In this document: positions 1 through 14,400 of the stretch, piece after piece
How the letters are laid out: each line of letters opens with the position of its first letter
How positions within the stretch are numbered: the first letter of the stretch is position 1
Assembly: GCA_027627225.1 (NCBI GenBank)
Contig: CM051024.1
Coordinates: 47,899,547 to 47,963,546, forward strand
Length of the DNA stretch: 64,000 nucleotides
DNA from: Congeria kusceri
Taxonomy: Eukaryota > Mollusca > Bivalvia > Myida > Dreissenidae
Reading direction: 5' to 3'
The notes under the pieces: model-generated
What the model was told of the DNA's origin: nothing
The model's database searches: none
Seen by the model: the letters and a program-made list of their open reading frames with translations, nothing else
Program-made: the position numbers and the translations under genes

Positions 1-185
1 TACCTCTGATTCAGGTAGGGCAGTTGTCAGTTATTGCATAAGTATGTGCACTTAGTACTGGGAAACCGCTTAGATCAGCGAAGCTTGCCCAGGAAAAGTG
101 TGAGTAGGTTAACTAACCGCCGTGATATGACTGAAATACTGTTTAAAAGGGTGAGAAATCCAAACAAACAAAAAACAAACAAACT
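1..185 (+). repeat. tRNA-derived SINE, 3' part, cut by the window edge
   Basis: This segment matches the reverse complement of 50775-50960: both share a stretch around CTTAGTACTGGGAAACCGCT, the block GCTTGCCCAGGAAAAGTGTG and a CAAA-type tail. The copy at 50.8-51.1 kb carries a tRNA-like head, so this is the body and tail of the same SINE family. The head is missing because the window starts inside it. Confidence 0.75.
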
Positions 186-1592
186 GAACACTGGTGTATT
201 TATTGCGTCGTCTGAAAAGGCGACATATAGGTGTTACTTATGGCATCCCCTTCAGTTTGTGCAGACAATAACTTGAGAATTGTTTGTGCAATCATTAGGA
301 AACTTTTGGGAAGTGTTAGTAGGCATAAAAGGGTGGTTAAGTTGGTTTTTCGGCATAATTGTGTAAGCCCATGAGATTTTTGGCCCAAATGCGGTATCTG
401 GGCGAAAATGAGTTATTGGCAGTTTTGAATACACTGATATGTGAAGAAACTGGAAATGGCTTCCTTTTTTTCGAAATCATGCGTTTTGAGCAAGAATGAG
501 CAGTTTAAGTAACATCACCATAACGACACATTTTCACATTTTACACAGATTTTAATGTTTGTCATGCATACAATGCAGAACCTAGCATGATGAGGACAAG
601 TAATTTATATTGTATATATTTACTGGACTGTCTTTCACAGATAACAAACTTTGAATGTACAAGTGTTTCGGACAATAATAATAATAATAAAGAGATGGTT
701 GCTATGGAAACCAAACGAGAAATCAGAGCAAAAATTACATTTTTTATACAAATAACAATAAATAATATTTTCCGTTTACAGTTTTCAAGATTTAAACAAT
801 TATTTGAAATCTCTTAATCATAATCTTGACTTTCTAAAAGAAATCACGTGCCTCAACTTTGACGTTCGTTTTCTCGAAACGAGACAGGCCGCAATTGGGA
901 TAAAAATCTCATGGGCTGCCATAATTGCTCTTATCAAACTTGAGTTATGCTCCGTCAGGCGACACATACGACCCATCGGAGTTCTAGTATTGAGTTTGGG
1001 CTTAATCCAACGATAAAACACATTTACAGTATGTGGTAAATTAAATAACTCAAAAATAAACTCAATTACCACAACAGCCCATGGTAAATTTGTCAGAACA
1101 AAGGAAGACAAACAGGCCTTGATTCATTTTGTTAAAAAAAATCTTGCATAATGCCATTTGTCCTTTTTTTTTTTTTCATCTTGCATAATGCCAAGTGACC
1201 TTAATCTTTTGATTTTCTTTCATAATGCCATGTGACCTTAATTTTTTTTTCCCAAATGCCATGTCATGTTGTGATATTGTTTGTAACTTGTACTTCAAAA
1301 TGGTATGTTACTTGCTTATGCAGAAAAATAGCAAAAGTACCTAATCACTGTTTGTAAACATGTACGCAATTTGCAGTGTTTTATAAGATCATCTGTAAGC
1401 ATTTGTTCTTACTTGGATACCATATTTGATCTTTTATGTTTTCAGTGTCTGAAATTTTAGAACCACAACAAAATATTTGTTGGAAAAGTGTCTTGAGAAT
1501 CTAGAATCTTTTTTTTTAATTGATTGTTTTTCTAGCTCTGCTGAATTAAAAGTGAAATCATAACATTAAATGCTGTTGTATGGTGAGCAAAA
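186..1592. other. Intronic or upstream sequence without a recognised gene
   Basis: No exon could be recognised here. At about 1138-1265 there are three to four degenerate copies of a roughly 45-bp unit with the core CATAATGCCAWGTGACCTTAA. The rest is AT-rich. Because PPIL4 begins mid-protein at 2363 with a split codon, this is most simply read as an intron of that gene. Confidence 0.4.
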
Positions 1593-2021
1593 CCCTTCTA
1601 GAATAAGTGTAGTAAATACGCATTTTATGCGTATTAAACGCTGCGGTATTGGCACCATATTTTTTCTGCATTTAATGCACATTTAATACACTTGAAAATG
1701 CAGAAAAAAAAAAATTATTACAGAAATAAGGTGTATTTGTTCTGCAGTTTTCCTGCATTAACACACTTAAATGCATTTAAAGTGTGTTTTTTTCCTTGAA
1801 AAATACACTATATCTTCAAAAAAAACTTAAGTGTATTTAAAGTGTATTTTCTAGTGCATTAAGACACTTTTTTGTAAAAAATGCAGAAGAAGTACCAAAA
1901 AAATACACTTAGTGTACTAAAAGTGTATTTAATGCGCATTTAACACAGACAAAATATGGTGCCAATACTGCAGCGTTTAATACGCATTAAATGCGTATTA
2001 AATACACTTTTTCGAGAAGGG
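1593..2021. mobile_element. MITE-like element with about 70-bp terminal inverted repeats
   Basis: The left end (CCCTTCTAGAATAAGTGTAG...) and the right end (...CACTTTTTCGAGAAGGG) are inverted copies. The arms share the blocks GCGTATTAAACGCTGC and TTGGCACCATATTTT in opposite orientation. The interior is a mosaic of GCATTTAA and TTAAATGC words and holds no coding potential. A target-site duplication was not clear. Confidence 0.65.
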
Positions 2022-2362
2022 AAACAACATCCCATTGTTGTAATGTATGGAACACTTTCATTTTAGCTGTTCTTTAGGCACCAAGCAGCAGTTACAAATC
2101 CCATCCCTGACACCTTGGGACAACAGTTTTAACTTTTCCCAAAATGCCTATGATATAACTATGTAATTATTGAACTTATTGTTATGCAGAAAATCTTTAG
2201 TGCTTCATTAGATGTTAGCAGAAATAACTCAAACTGTTGTCAAACAAATACCGTTCCTGAATGCAATAGGCTGCACTGCACTATGTTTGTACATAATTTA
2301 CAAAGATACAAATTGTTTCTAAAGGTTATGTGACCTTATCATTGTTGTTGTTTGCCTTACAG

Positions 2363-2429
2363 TTGTGAGGTGATACGAGACCACAAAACCAACGAGTCCC
2401 TTCAGTATGCCTTCATTGAATTTGAAGAC
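2363..2429 (+). CDS. PPIL4: PPIL4 exon (RRM, RNP1 region)
   Basis: The acceptor is CCTTACAG and the donor is GAC|GTAAGT. The exon begins with the last base of a split codon and ends in phase 0. It encodes [20 protein letters not shown] plus ED, so it contains the RNP1-like QYAFIEFE of the RNA-recognition motif. Confidence 0.9.
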
Positions 2430-5400
2430 GTAAGTACTGGTAATTTGTGGATTCTACCAAGCATTCTTCTGTTACTGAAATATTGAAATCTTATATTATT
2501 TGAATACATGACCTAAGAGTCAAATAGTTAATGGCTATGTTAATTAATCATTGATATCTTAAAAAGTGAACCTTGATAATAAGGATGCTGTAGTTATTAA
2601 AGATGATGATGATTATGATGATGATGGATGATGATGCCGTAGATTATGATGATGGTGATGATGGATGATGATGATGATGATGCCATAGATGATGATGATG
2701 ATGATGCCACAGATGATGATGATGATGCCATATATGATGATGATGATGATGATGAAGATGATGATGATGATGCCATAGATGATGATGATGGTGATGATGG
2801 TGTTGATGCCATAGATGATGATGATGATGATGATATTGTCGTTCAGATGACAGCTAATGTTATTATCCTACACATGGACAGCGTGTAGCACATTTTTCAT
2901 GACCCATATCTGTAATTCGGCTGCTAAGTAAAGACAGTGACTGCAACAAAAAGACGTTAAATGTGGCATGCACTTTGATTTTAAGCGGGTCAAGTTGTTT
3001 TTTGTCGCACTACACACAGGTATCAGTGAAAGAGTTTCCATTTATATGCAAAGAAACGGTCCAAAGTGGATCTGTTTACGAAATTATAAACAAATAGGGG
3101 TGCAATGATATACTGGTATATTGGTATATCGCGATACATGCAAATGCAATATAGTATCATGATATGATTTTGCTGTACCGCAATATTTAATGAAGCCTTA
3201 TGTACAAAACACCATTTAACAAAATAATAAGTAATTATGATACCTTAAACGCGAAACACATTAATCCAAATTGAAAGTAAATATTCATGTTAATATTCAA
3301 TAAGTTTTCCCTCGTAACACAGTTTCCATTTTATTTCTAACACATGTTTATTTCATCAGCCCGATTTCAATCTCCAATTTATCCAATGCAGCAAAACAAC
3401 ATTCTGATTTTTTGACAACCATGTCAGTTCCCCTAGAACACTTAATTCATAAATGCTCTATTGACAGTGCTTGTGTTGTTCAGGTACAGTAGTATTGATT
3501 GATGCTTTCTGACACTGCTGAGTGTTACATGCCTACTAGAAACTGCTAGACAATGGCCCCAGTTGGGCAGTCACATCAAAGACTTTTGAAGTCAAACCGA
3601 CACTGTTGCTATGGCTGTTGCTAAGGGCTGCAGATTTGGAAGCCCAGCAAACTGATGACTTCACACTGTCAGTATTCTTTGTTTTAACGGGTGTTACCTG
3701 TGTTTGTAACCGATTTTGTTGTTTGTTCAAAATGGAAAAAAAAAGTATGGTAATTAAATGCACCTGTTTGATTGATAAAATTTTTTTTATTTAATTACAA
3801 ACAAAATATAATGAATATATAATGAAAATGTGTTGCTGTTCTTGTTTGAATAATGCTTATGATCAGGAGAGATGCCCAAACTTTCTGCTCAGCCTAAACA
3901 TTACCTGTGTATGCCTGCAACAAGTGTACTGTCTGAAAGAATTTATAGTAATGCAAGGGATATTTTGTCTCGATTCCAAAAAGTCATTAGTAGTCATGCT
4001 TATTTTTTCTATTAAAAAAAAGAGTATCATTTAAGTATGATGTTACATTTTTAAATGTTAACAGTACCAGATCATGCACATTAGTTCAATTGCTGCAGTT
4101 CCCTTTGTATCATGTGATTAAAATAAGAAATTTAAGAATGTTGGTGAATGGTGATCATAACAAACTATTTACATATTCCAGATATGTTTGAAGTTTGGCA
4201 ACTGGACGTATAAAAATAATCATTTTTGATGGCTTGGTGTTGATGTATTTACCTGTTTTACTGTGTTTAAGATACACAACAGTTTAATTGAGTTAATACA
4301 TGTACAAGGTGTAAGTTACAGGTGTTCTTGTATTTGTATATTAATATCGTCAATATGTATTCAATAGGCAATAATTATATTGCAATATGGGTTTTGCCAT
4401 ATTGTTGCACCCCTATAAACAAACATGCAAAAAAATTGGGATCCTAGGCTGATTTGCTGTATCTTGAACATCACGAAATAACGGATGGCGATATAGCCGA
4501 GTTGTAGTGTATTAGGGAAAGATCTAGGATGAAGAAAGGTACAGGGCGCTGCTAAAAAGGCGCAGGGTTGAAGCCGGTCCAGTAAATTGACATTTTCGAA
4601 TAATTTGCTGAATCCAGGCTTTTAATGTGTCTAATGCTTCTAATTCAGGTTTTTAAACATAGTTTATTACTTTGCCATTGAATAGCTGCAAAAATGTATG
4701 AAATTTTAGAAGATATTTAACATTTCGGTCTTGACAAGCCCACAGGGGCAGCAGGGGGGAGCCAAAAAGGAGCAGGGTGCAGCTACCTGCTATTTTGCTC
4801 TGGATCTTTCCCGAAGTGTATAGTGCATGTATTCATCTTTGTTTCATTCAGTTGTACATAACTTTTTATATTTTCGGGTTTTAATGTTTTCTGATATTTT
4901 CTCTTCCAACACACAGGAAAAGTCATGTGAGAATGCATACTTCAAGATGGACAATGTGCTGATAGATGATCGCAGGATCCATGTGGACTTTAGCCAGTCC
5001 GTGTCCAAGATCAAATGGAAGGGGAAAGGTGCGTGTGTCCAGCTATGGCAAACGGACATTATCCCCTCGGAAATTATCCCTTTCCTCAAAAAATGCATAT
5101 GCGGCCATAGCCCGTTCCAGATTTTTCCAGGGCGGACAATAGCCCCTTGTGTGATTTTATAAACCAGAATATTATTCCCTTCAACTAGGGCACTATTCCA
5201 TACCTTATATGCATAGGTCCCTTTCAAAAATATACAAGTGCAATATATATGATGATTTTTTTGTGTGTATATAAATAATAAAATGCGCTTTTTAGAAGCA
5301 ACTGTGACTTTCGCTATGGCTTCATATACAAACATATTGGCATTACATTGGGTTTATTGTGTATACAGTGAAGGGGCTGTTATCCACTTGTGGAAAAAGT

Positions 5401-8400
5401 TGAAGGGGCTAATGTCCTACATGGAAGGGGCTAATGTCCGCCTTAGCAATTCCTCAGGAAGGGTACATTGTCCCAGAATCGCTAGTTACAGTTTATCAGT
5501 GTGTAACCCACTGTCATATACTAGGGAAAGATCCGGAACAGAAACGCAGTGTGCTGAACCCTGCCAGAGAAATGTTGGAAATCTTCTGACATTTAACTAT
5601 TTTAAATATTTTATTTTTGAAATAACTTTTGATTAAATGAACAAACATTTTTGTTACATCTTGATTAAAATCTTCATATCAGATAGCAACATACGCTAAG
5701 AGGAGTTCATAATCATGTATTATATATATTTGATCAACAATTAAAATTGATCCAGATTTTTAGTGAACACCATTTTCGAGCCTAATCTTAAAATATCAGG
5801 CTCAAGTTCATCTTAAACCTGAAAATCAGGCTTAACTTGTTTTGTGAACACGGGGCCTGGTTGGAATCGGTTGCTGCTTCCGATGCGATTTTACCGATTA
5901 TAAACAATTACAAATTTTATTTGTATTATACATATTTCTTTTCATTTAACGTACATAAATTACTTAAATAAGGATGTATTTTCATTTCTTTGTGCATCAG
6001 TAATGAATAGGGATGGCAAAATTATTTGAATATTCGATTGAGTGATTGTTATTCGAATAGTTAAAATGCTATTAGAATATTCGCAAATATTTATTGCTTT
6101 TTAAAACATAGTTCATCGATTGTAGAAAGTAGTTTTCATTCAACCTAAAATCAGTATTTCACCAGTAACATACATAACACTGTGTTTTCAATAGATGAGC
6201 CCCGTGTCAGACAAAGATGTTGAATATACGGGTCCATGTCAACGGTCATCGTCTAGTCGTCAGTAATACACATTTGCATCGGACAATATGAAGCCATAAC
6301 ATTTAACTTGTAACTAAACCTGTGAAAAGATTAAACAAATGATTACTTAAGTGCGATAACACACTGATAAGGCATTATAGATGAGAAATGTTGCTCAAAT
6401 TCGCCAATACAAATATATGTTTTTTTATTGTGCAGTCCGCACAGGCTAATCCAGGACGGCACTTCCAGCCTACAATGAATGTATGTTTAAACAAGACTTC
6501 CTTGAAACAGAAAATACCATAAAGGCGGAAAGTGCCGTCCCGGATTAGCCTGTGCAAACTGCACTGGCTAATCCGGGACGACACTTTACACACATGCATT
6601 AAGCCCGGTTTTCCCACGACACGCCTCATACGCATTGTAGATTATTGCAAATATTCTTAATGAAAAACAACACCTAACATAGGACTTCAGTGATTTATGC
6701 TTAATGCCATTAACGCATGAATATGATATTGTAATTTGTTGATGAAGATGCGACGATAATGTGTACTAAAACTAAAACACAATATGTAAATGGTGTCATC
6801 TAGGTCACAAAGCTTAATGTAGTTAATATCAATCCATGCGAATATTCGTTGGAATGAAAAAGCGAATATTCTAATACTGATTTTGGTATTCGATGCCATC
6901 CCTAATAATAAATGTAACAAATAAGTAGTAAGTTCAATAACAGAACTTGTATTTACTAAACAATTACTTATCAATTTCGAACATACTTGTATACAACAAG
7001 TATATAACAATTTCACAATTAAAAAACTATAAACTAATTCAAAATGATTTGGTCTAAAATATGGAACTAGCATCTCAGTCCTTATTTCCTGCGTCAAATT
7101 CGATGATCGATTTTTTAACTGTGACATCATTAATCTATATCGAACACATTTTACATGCCCTTAATCGATTTTTTCCGATCATCCTGCTCTCAAGACATTT
7201 TAACATATTTGTACAAATATTTAATGACAAATAAAGAGACTATGTTGATAAATTTTTATTTGAAGTATTACAGTGATATAACGTCTATATTTACCAATTT
7301 ATTAGCATATGTCAAATAATTAGTGTCGATTGGTGTACTTTGTTAAAAACTTTACGCAGACAATGACATGATGTGGTAATCGCTTATCAAAACATCCCTG
7401 ACTTTGTGATGTGGTAATCCCTTATCAAAACATCCCTGACTTTGTGATGTGGTAATCCCTTATCAAAACATCCCTGACTTTGTGATGTGGTAATCCCTTA
7501 TCAAAACATCCCTGACTTTGTGATGTGGTAATCCATTATCAAAACATCCCTGACTTTGTGATGTGGTAATCCCTTATCAAAACATCCCTGACTTTGTGAT
7601 GTGGTAATCCCTTATCAAAACATCCCTGACTTTGTTGTTCCACACAGTTCTTGCGAAACACTGTTATCTCCAATGTGTAGGTTGTGAAGGATCATATGAC
7701 CCTACGTGACCCCTTGGGCCGAATAATGGACTCATTTTGGGCGCTGTTTCATATCTTCAGTCTACTATAAGTGGTCGTAATAAATACAGAATGGCGGAAG
7801 TGCCAGTTTATTCTGGGTTTGCTACCATGGAAATATATAGTGGAAACTTTGGTTCATTTAAAAAGTGTCCACTTTAAAGGGATGGTCCGAAAATTGGGGC
7901 GGTTGCAAGGTGTGGTTATAGAGTATTTCATAGTTTATTGGGTCCTTCAGCACGGAAGCTGCATTATTTTTTGCCCCCTCATCCCTGTATGAGACACATT
8001 GAAATTGAGGTTAAGTTAGATTTGTAGCTATTTCCAGCTTTTTTTTTTTAGCTCACCTGAGCACGTAGTGCTCGGTTAGCTATTGGTATAGGGGACCTCT
8101 CCTGCGTTATCCGTCGTCGGTGTGCCTTAAACAGTTGGGTTCATTCTCATGGAGGAGAATTCACTTTTTATCCAATCTTAACCAAACTTGCACAGTTTGT
8201 GTATGACCATAAAATCTCGGACGGGATTGTTATTTGGTCAGATCACACCAGTAACACTAGAGTTATTGCCCCTTTTTCATGCAAAAAAAGTGCAAAAATG
8301 CCTTTTTCCAACATATAGACTTTATTTTCCATCCAATCTTAACCACACTTTCACAGTTTGTGTATGACCATCAGATCATAGCAGATGCCAAAAAATGGGC

Positions 8401-11400
8401 CAGATTGTGTTTAAAATACCAGAGTTATTGCCCTTTGTTTATTAAAAAAATATATAAAAAATGGACATTATTCAGGATAGAGACTTCATTTTTCATCCAA
8501 TCTTCACCAATCTTGCACAGTTTGTCTATTACCATGAGATCACAGTTGAAGTCGAATATAAGCAAGATCGGAACAGAAACACCAGAGTTATTTCCCTTTG
8601 TTAAAAAAATATGCAAAAATGGACATTATTCAGGATAAAGACTTCATTTTTCATCCAATCTTCACCAATCTTGCACAGTTGATCTATGACCATTAGATTA
8701 AAGGTGAAGTCGAATATAAGCAAAATTAGGCCAGAAAAACCAGTCTTATTGCCCTTTGTTTGTGAATTTTTTTTACAAAAATGGCCCTTATTCAGGATAG
8801 AGACTTCATTTTTCATCCAATCTACACCATTCATGCACAGTTTGTCTATGAACGTAACACTACAGGTGAAGTTGAATATAAGCATGATCGGGCCAGAAAC
8901 ACCGGATTTATTGCCTCTTGTGTTTGGAAAAAAAAAATCAACAAGTTATCAATGATTGGCTTTCATGTTGACCAAACTTTTACAGTTTGCATATGACCAT
9001 AAGAATTGATTGATAAAATTTGATTTCCAACAGCTGCAAACCTTGCATGCAGTTATTTGTACATGCAACAGTGATGGCTTGAGAGCCTGCCTTAACATCA
9101 TTTATCATCATTGGACAGAAAATTATTAAAGAAAAAGCAAAACTTGACCTTATAGCACAGCCATCGCAATTATCGCATTGCATCTAGTCCTCCAAAACTG
9201 TCTGCAAAAAAGACATCAAAGTATACTGTTTCTGCATTTTCCAGAATTGTCACTGACTTAATGAAAAAGGGTTAGGTAAGAATATCAAGAAAAATTTGTG
9301 AACCATTAGCAAAAACACCACACATCCACTACCCAACCCGTACCTTAGTTAGCCCATTGCACTAACCGATGTTTTAAATCAAATTGATTCTATCCCCCTT
9401 TGCGTATTGTTCAGATACCTTAATTATCAAACCTGTCACAACAGTATGACCTTTATCTGTACCAGTTCTCAGGTGAGCGCTTTGGGCCATCATGGCCCAC
9501 TTGTTTACTGGTTATGTATGTTGGTACTTGTGTTGTAGTGTACACTGGCCACGCCTACTGGCATGACTCGCCCGTAGCTTGAATGCCTCTGTGATAGCAG
9601 ATAGTTAGAATTCTATGCTCGTAGAGTTCGGATGTTAATGAAAGAATAGTACCTTCAGTGGTGTTGAGCGTCTGATTAGAACCTTAAATGGTGCTATATT
9701 AACAGTGTGTTCTTAATTTTAATAATGAAGAAACAGTATAGTATGCTATTGTGGCATACCCACCCGCATGGTGATAACCAACTAAACCCACATGCCTCAA
9801 AAAGGAAATCAAACCTGCGTAGCTTAGTAAAGATAAGTTAGTGTGCTAACCACTGCATTAGATGAACAGAAAAGGTCTGATCATAAAACATAAATATCTG
9901 TGGCTCTCAAAGTGCATTGTTTGTGCAAATATTATATTGAGAAATAGTTTTGCACTTGTTAATTAATCACCGATATGTCAGCAATATGACTTTTATACAT
10001 ATAAATAATTATGTAAACCATTATTATCACCTTAATTTGACCTGTTCTACATGGAAATTGTCATTCGTTATAAACCAGAAAAGAAGATTGGAAGTTTTAT
10101 TGCGTTGACAGTACCACTGTGTAAAGTGTTTAAGACACACATTTGACCTTTGTTATTTGAGTTCTAGTAATTATCAACTACATTATATAATAAACATACT
10201 TTGTAAAAGAGTACACAATTAATGTATTTTTTTAACATTTTTTGTTGCACAGAACAATGTTGGTCAAGCTTATATTTTCTACCTAATTATACATCTGTCA
10301 ACTTTATTATTGTATAAAATACAATATCACTTTCCACGCAGTACAGATATTTGTACCTAGGAACCCTTGTTACTTAAAGACTGTCCAAGCATTGTAAATT
10401 TCCCAGAGGTTGCCATAAATTTCCCTTGAGTATTTGTCATGCACTCAGACAACTCATAAAGCACCCATTGAACTTGCTGCTAATTAAGTCTTGAGTCAGG
10501 TGTTTCAGTCAGGTGCTTCAGCAACTGTGGAATATTAATTCTCAGTTTTCAAATACACATGCTCTCTAATAGAAGTTTAAAGATATTAGAATAAAATTGT
10601 TTGTTTGTACAACAGTACCTCAGGAATAAACTGTGTACAGATTAGATTTTTAGACAGCTGGCGGTAGCCTACAGGATTTAGAAGAGGTATTCTGAAATCT
10701 GGTCCTAGGAACTACTTTATTAGTTGGCAGGCAACAAGTAGGTAAATCAATGTATTAATGCGCTCCAATGAGCATTGCGGTTTCTTGTAATCTATGATAT
10801 TTTCTGTGAATAGGTGGCAAGAAATAGATCTGATTTAAACCCTAACAAAAAATCATTTCATCGCTAAATTCCACATCTACAAGTACATTATATAATTTGA
10901 AATCCTATAGTGTATCGTCTATGGCAAGGTGGACATCGCATCCATTGTTGGATAATATTGACTACAGAGGATTATAGGGTAGGATGTAGGGAAAATCTTC
11001 ATCTCAGATGGGCTCTTACGCAAATTACATGTTTTTGTTGGTACCTTTTTCAGGTAAAGGGGTTGAATACTCAAAGGATTTCAAAGAGGATGGCAAAGAC
11101 AAGGACAACTTCTACTCCAATTATAAGATCAAAGATTCCGGAAGGAAAGACTCGTATCCTTTGGCACTTGTGCTCGGTGATTTCTATGTACGTCACAATT
11201 AGCCATGAATGGCAAATTGTGCTTTTCTCTCTGTGCTTGAGTTTGTTTGTTATTTTGCATCTTTAGCTCACCTGAGCACATTGTGATCGCCTTTTATTCA
11301 TCGCCAGTCGTTTGTCGACAGTCGTCAACAATTACTTTGTGATCATGCTATAGACCACATTAATTGCCCAATCCTCATGAAACCTACCCAGAACATTTTT

Positions 11401-14400
11401 TCAATGATATCTCGGACGAGTTAGAGACTGGGTCAAGTTGGGTCAAAAACAAGGTCACTAGGCCAAATTGAAGAAAAAGCTTGTGGACACTAGAGGTCAC
11501 ATTTATAGCCAATTCATCAATCATCCCAGGCAATATTATCTCGAACGAGTTCGAATCTGGGTAATGTGGAGTCAAAAATTAAGGTCACCAGGCCATATTA
11601 TCAGGTGAGCGACCTGGCCCTCTTGTTGAGGAATTTGCTTGAAATGATTGTTATTAATGCAAGCATGCAGTTCTCTCTTTCCTATAATTTGAATTTGAAA
11701 GTATTGCTATAGAGCTTAGTGCATTGTACTTTTCAATCTAAACAGTAGCCCATTCGACTGAACATTCAAGAATGACTTTGCAATCTTGCTCTTGTACTTT
11801 GTTGATAGGAAAGCAGTAAGCTCTGGAAAAACAACTTCTGTTCATGACAATTTCTCATACAACCTGGATTTTGAAAACAGTATAATTATGAAAACTTTTT
11901 TTTATTCATATTACATTTTCACAAAATATTTTCCTTGTGTATAGTTTGTATTTAATAGCAAAAATTACATATAACACAAAGTGATACTTTGATGTTAAAT
12001 TTAAATTATGCATTAACAAAACTGTGAACTATGTTTTAAAGTGTGTATGTACGATCTTACGTCAGATATAGTGACATAAATTAAAACAACCCAATAAAGA
12101 TAATTAACGTGTACTTTGATTTAAAACGTTTGAAAACTAGCAAGAACCATTGTTGTAAACCGCATAATTGGCTTCTTTTTAATTACAAACTAGTTTTTGG
12201 CTGTACAGCCGGATACTCCAATACATGTACTTGTAAATACATTGACTCGACAGTTGTTTTAGGTTACACAACACTAATAAACGATGCAAAAGTTGACATT
12301 CATATTAGTTGATTTATTCAATATTTTAGTATTTCCTTTGAAAGGTTTATGTTTTATTGTCTGCTTTCAAGATATATTGTCACTTCCATCTGCTTATTTG
12401 GAAGATAATTGAGTCTTGTTCATCTGCTTATTTGATCATAATTGATATGAAATATTGTACATACACACTTTAAACCATCACTTTAAATAATACATGTAAA
12501 TGTCTTGCAAAAATAAGTAATTGAATACTCAGCCACCCTGACCTTACCTTGTGTTTATCATAAATCAAGGGGACACAACAGTTATTCATTGATAGATATT
12601 AGAATAAGTCTCGTAAATGTTCCTTAACCAATAATAAAGACAAGCAAGAATAATTAAGTGAGCTATTACGTGAACCTGTCATTATGTAATATCAGTTACC
12701 AAAGCAAAATGGAACAAATTTGATGTATCTACATATTTTGGACTTTTAAGTTTTAAGCATTTTTATCATGTAAATTTTTATCAAGAAAAAAGTTATTTTG
12801 CCTCAGCCCAAGAGCGTTTTGTGTAAAACTCTGTCAAAATACATAACTTAGTTATGGTGAATGTTGCACTGATGTTGGGGTATTATGTCAGTTGATCAAA
12901 GCAAAGGGAAACAACTGTTATTTATCTACAGAATTTGGATTTCAATTTCAACTTTTAAAGCATTTTCATCATAAAAGTTATATATGTAAATTGATCAAAG
13001 CAAAGGGAAATAACTGTTGGTCATCTTTAGGTGTGGACACAGTCTGATTACTGTTCCTTAACCTGTTTTAGAAGGTACGACCTCGTGTTTGAGGCAGATG
13101 AAGTGGAACGTCCGAAGAAGAAGAAAAAGAAGAACAAGTACAGAGATAGTTCTAGTGAGAGTGAGGATTATAGGGTATGATACAGAGCTAGGTGTTTAGG
13201 AAATATTTACATGTTTACACTTAGGTATCTCTAGTGGGAGTGAGGATTATATGGTATGATACAGAGCTTGGTGGTGAGGGAATTTTTACATGTTTACACC
13301 TATGTATCTCTAGTGGGAGTGAGGATTATAGGGTATGAAACTGAGCTAGGTAGTTAGGAAATATTTACATGTTTACACCTAGGTATCTCTAGTGGGAGTG
13401 AGGATTATAGGGTATGATACAGAGCAAGGTAGTTAGGAAATATTTACATATTTACACCTAGGTATCTCTAGTGGGAGTGAGGATTATAGGGTATGATACA
13501 GAGCTAGGTAGTTAGGAAATATTTACATATTTACACTTGGGTATCTCTAGTGAGAGTGAGGATTATAGGGCATGATACAGAGTTAGGTAGTTAGGAAATA
13601 TTTACATGTTTACACCTAGGTATCTCTAGTGAGAGTGTAGATTATAGGGCATGATACAGAGCTAGGTAGTGGGAAATGTTTACATGGTTACACCTACATA
13701 TCTCTAATGAAAGTGAGGATTATAGAGGATGATACAGAGCTGGGTAGTGAGAAAATTTTTATATGTTTACACTTAGGTATCTCTATTGAGAGTGAGGATT
13801 ATAGGGTATGATACAGAGCTTGGTAGTGGGAAATGTTTACATGTTCACACCTAGGTATCTCTAGTGAGAATGAGTATTATAAGGAATAATACAGAGCTTG
13901 GTAGTGAGGAAATGTTTACATGTTTACAACTAGGTAGTTCTAGTGGGTGTGAGGATTATAGGGCATGATACAGAGCTTGGTAGTGGGAAATGTTTGCATG
14001 TTTACACCTAGGTATCTCTAGTGAGAGTGAGGATTATAGGGTATAATACAGAGCTTGGTAGTGAGGAAATATTTACATGTTTACACCTAGGTAGTTCTAG
14101 TGGGAGTGAGGATTATAGAGGATGATACAGAGCTAGGTAGTGAGGGAATGTTTACATGTTTACACCTAGGTATCTCTAGTGAGAGTGAGGATTATAGGGC
14201 ATGATACAGAGGTTGGTAGTGAGGGAATGTTTACATGTTTTCACCTACGTATCTCAAGTGAGAGTGGGGATTATAGGGCATGATACAGAGGTTGGTAGTG
14301 GGAAATGTTTACATGTTTACACCTAGGTATCTCTAGTGAGAGTGGGGATTATAGGGTATGATACAGAGGTTGGTAATGAGGGAATGTTTACATGTTTACA

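Noticed and set aside
2646..2888. Asp-rich open frame
   Set aside because: It is a (GAT)n microsatellite inside an intron.
4844..5335. 163-codon minus-strand open frame
   Set aside because: It is antisense to the PPIL4 RRM exon at 4917-5028 and to a repeat. No homology is recognised.
6687..7130. 147-codon minus-strand open frame
   Set aside because: It covers the end of a hAT-like element and AT-rich flank. Composition is Ile/Leu/Tyr-rich as expected from random AT-rich sequence, and no transposase motif is seen.
8279..8996. Several overlapping open frames on both strands with FIFHP-like repeats
   Set aside because: They are translations of the ~160-bp internal modules of a repeat element, present in several frames at once.
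11154..11202. Extension of the PPIL4 exon to a stop at 11202 as an alternative C-terminus
   Set aside because: The donor at 11154 restores the conserved YDLVFE join. Read-through residues do not resemble the family, although intron retention cannot be excluded.
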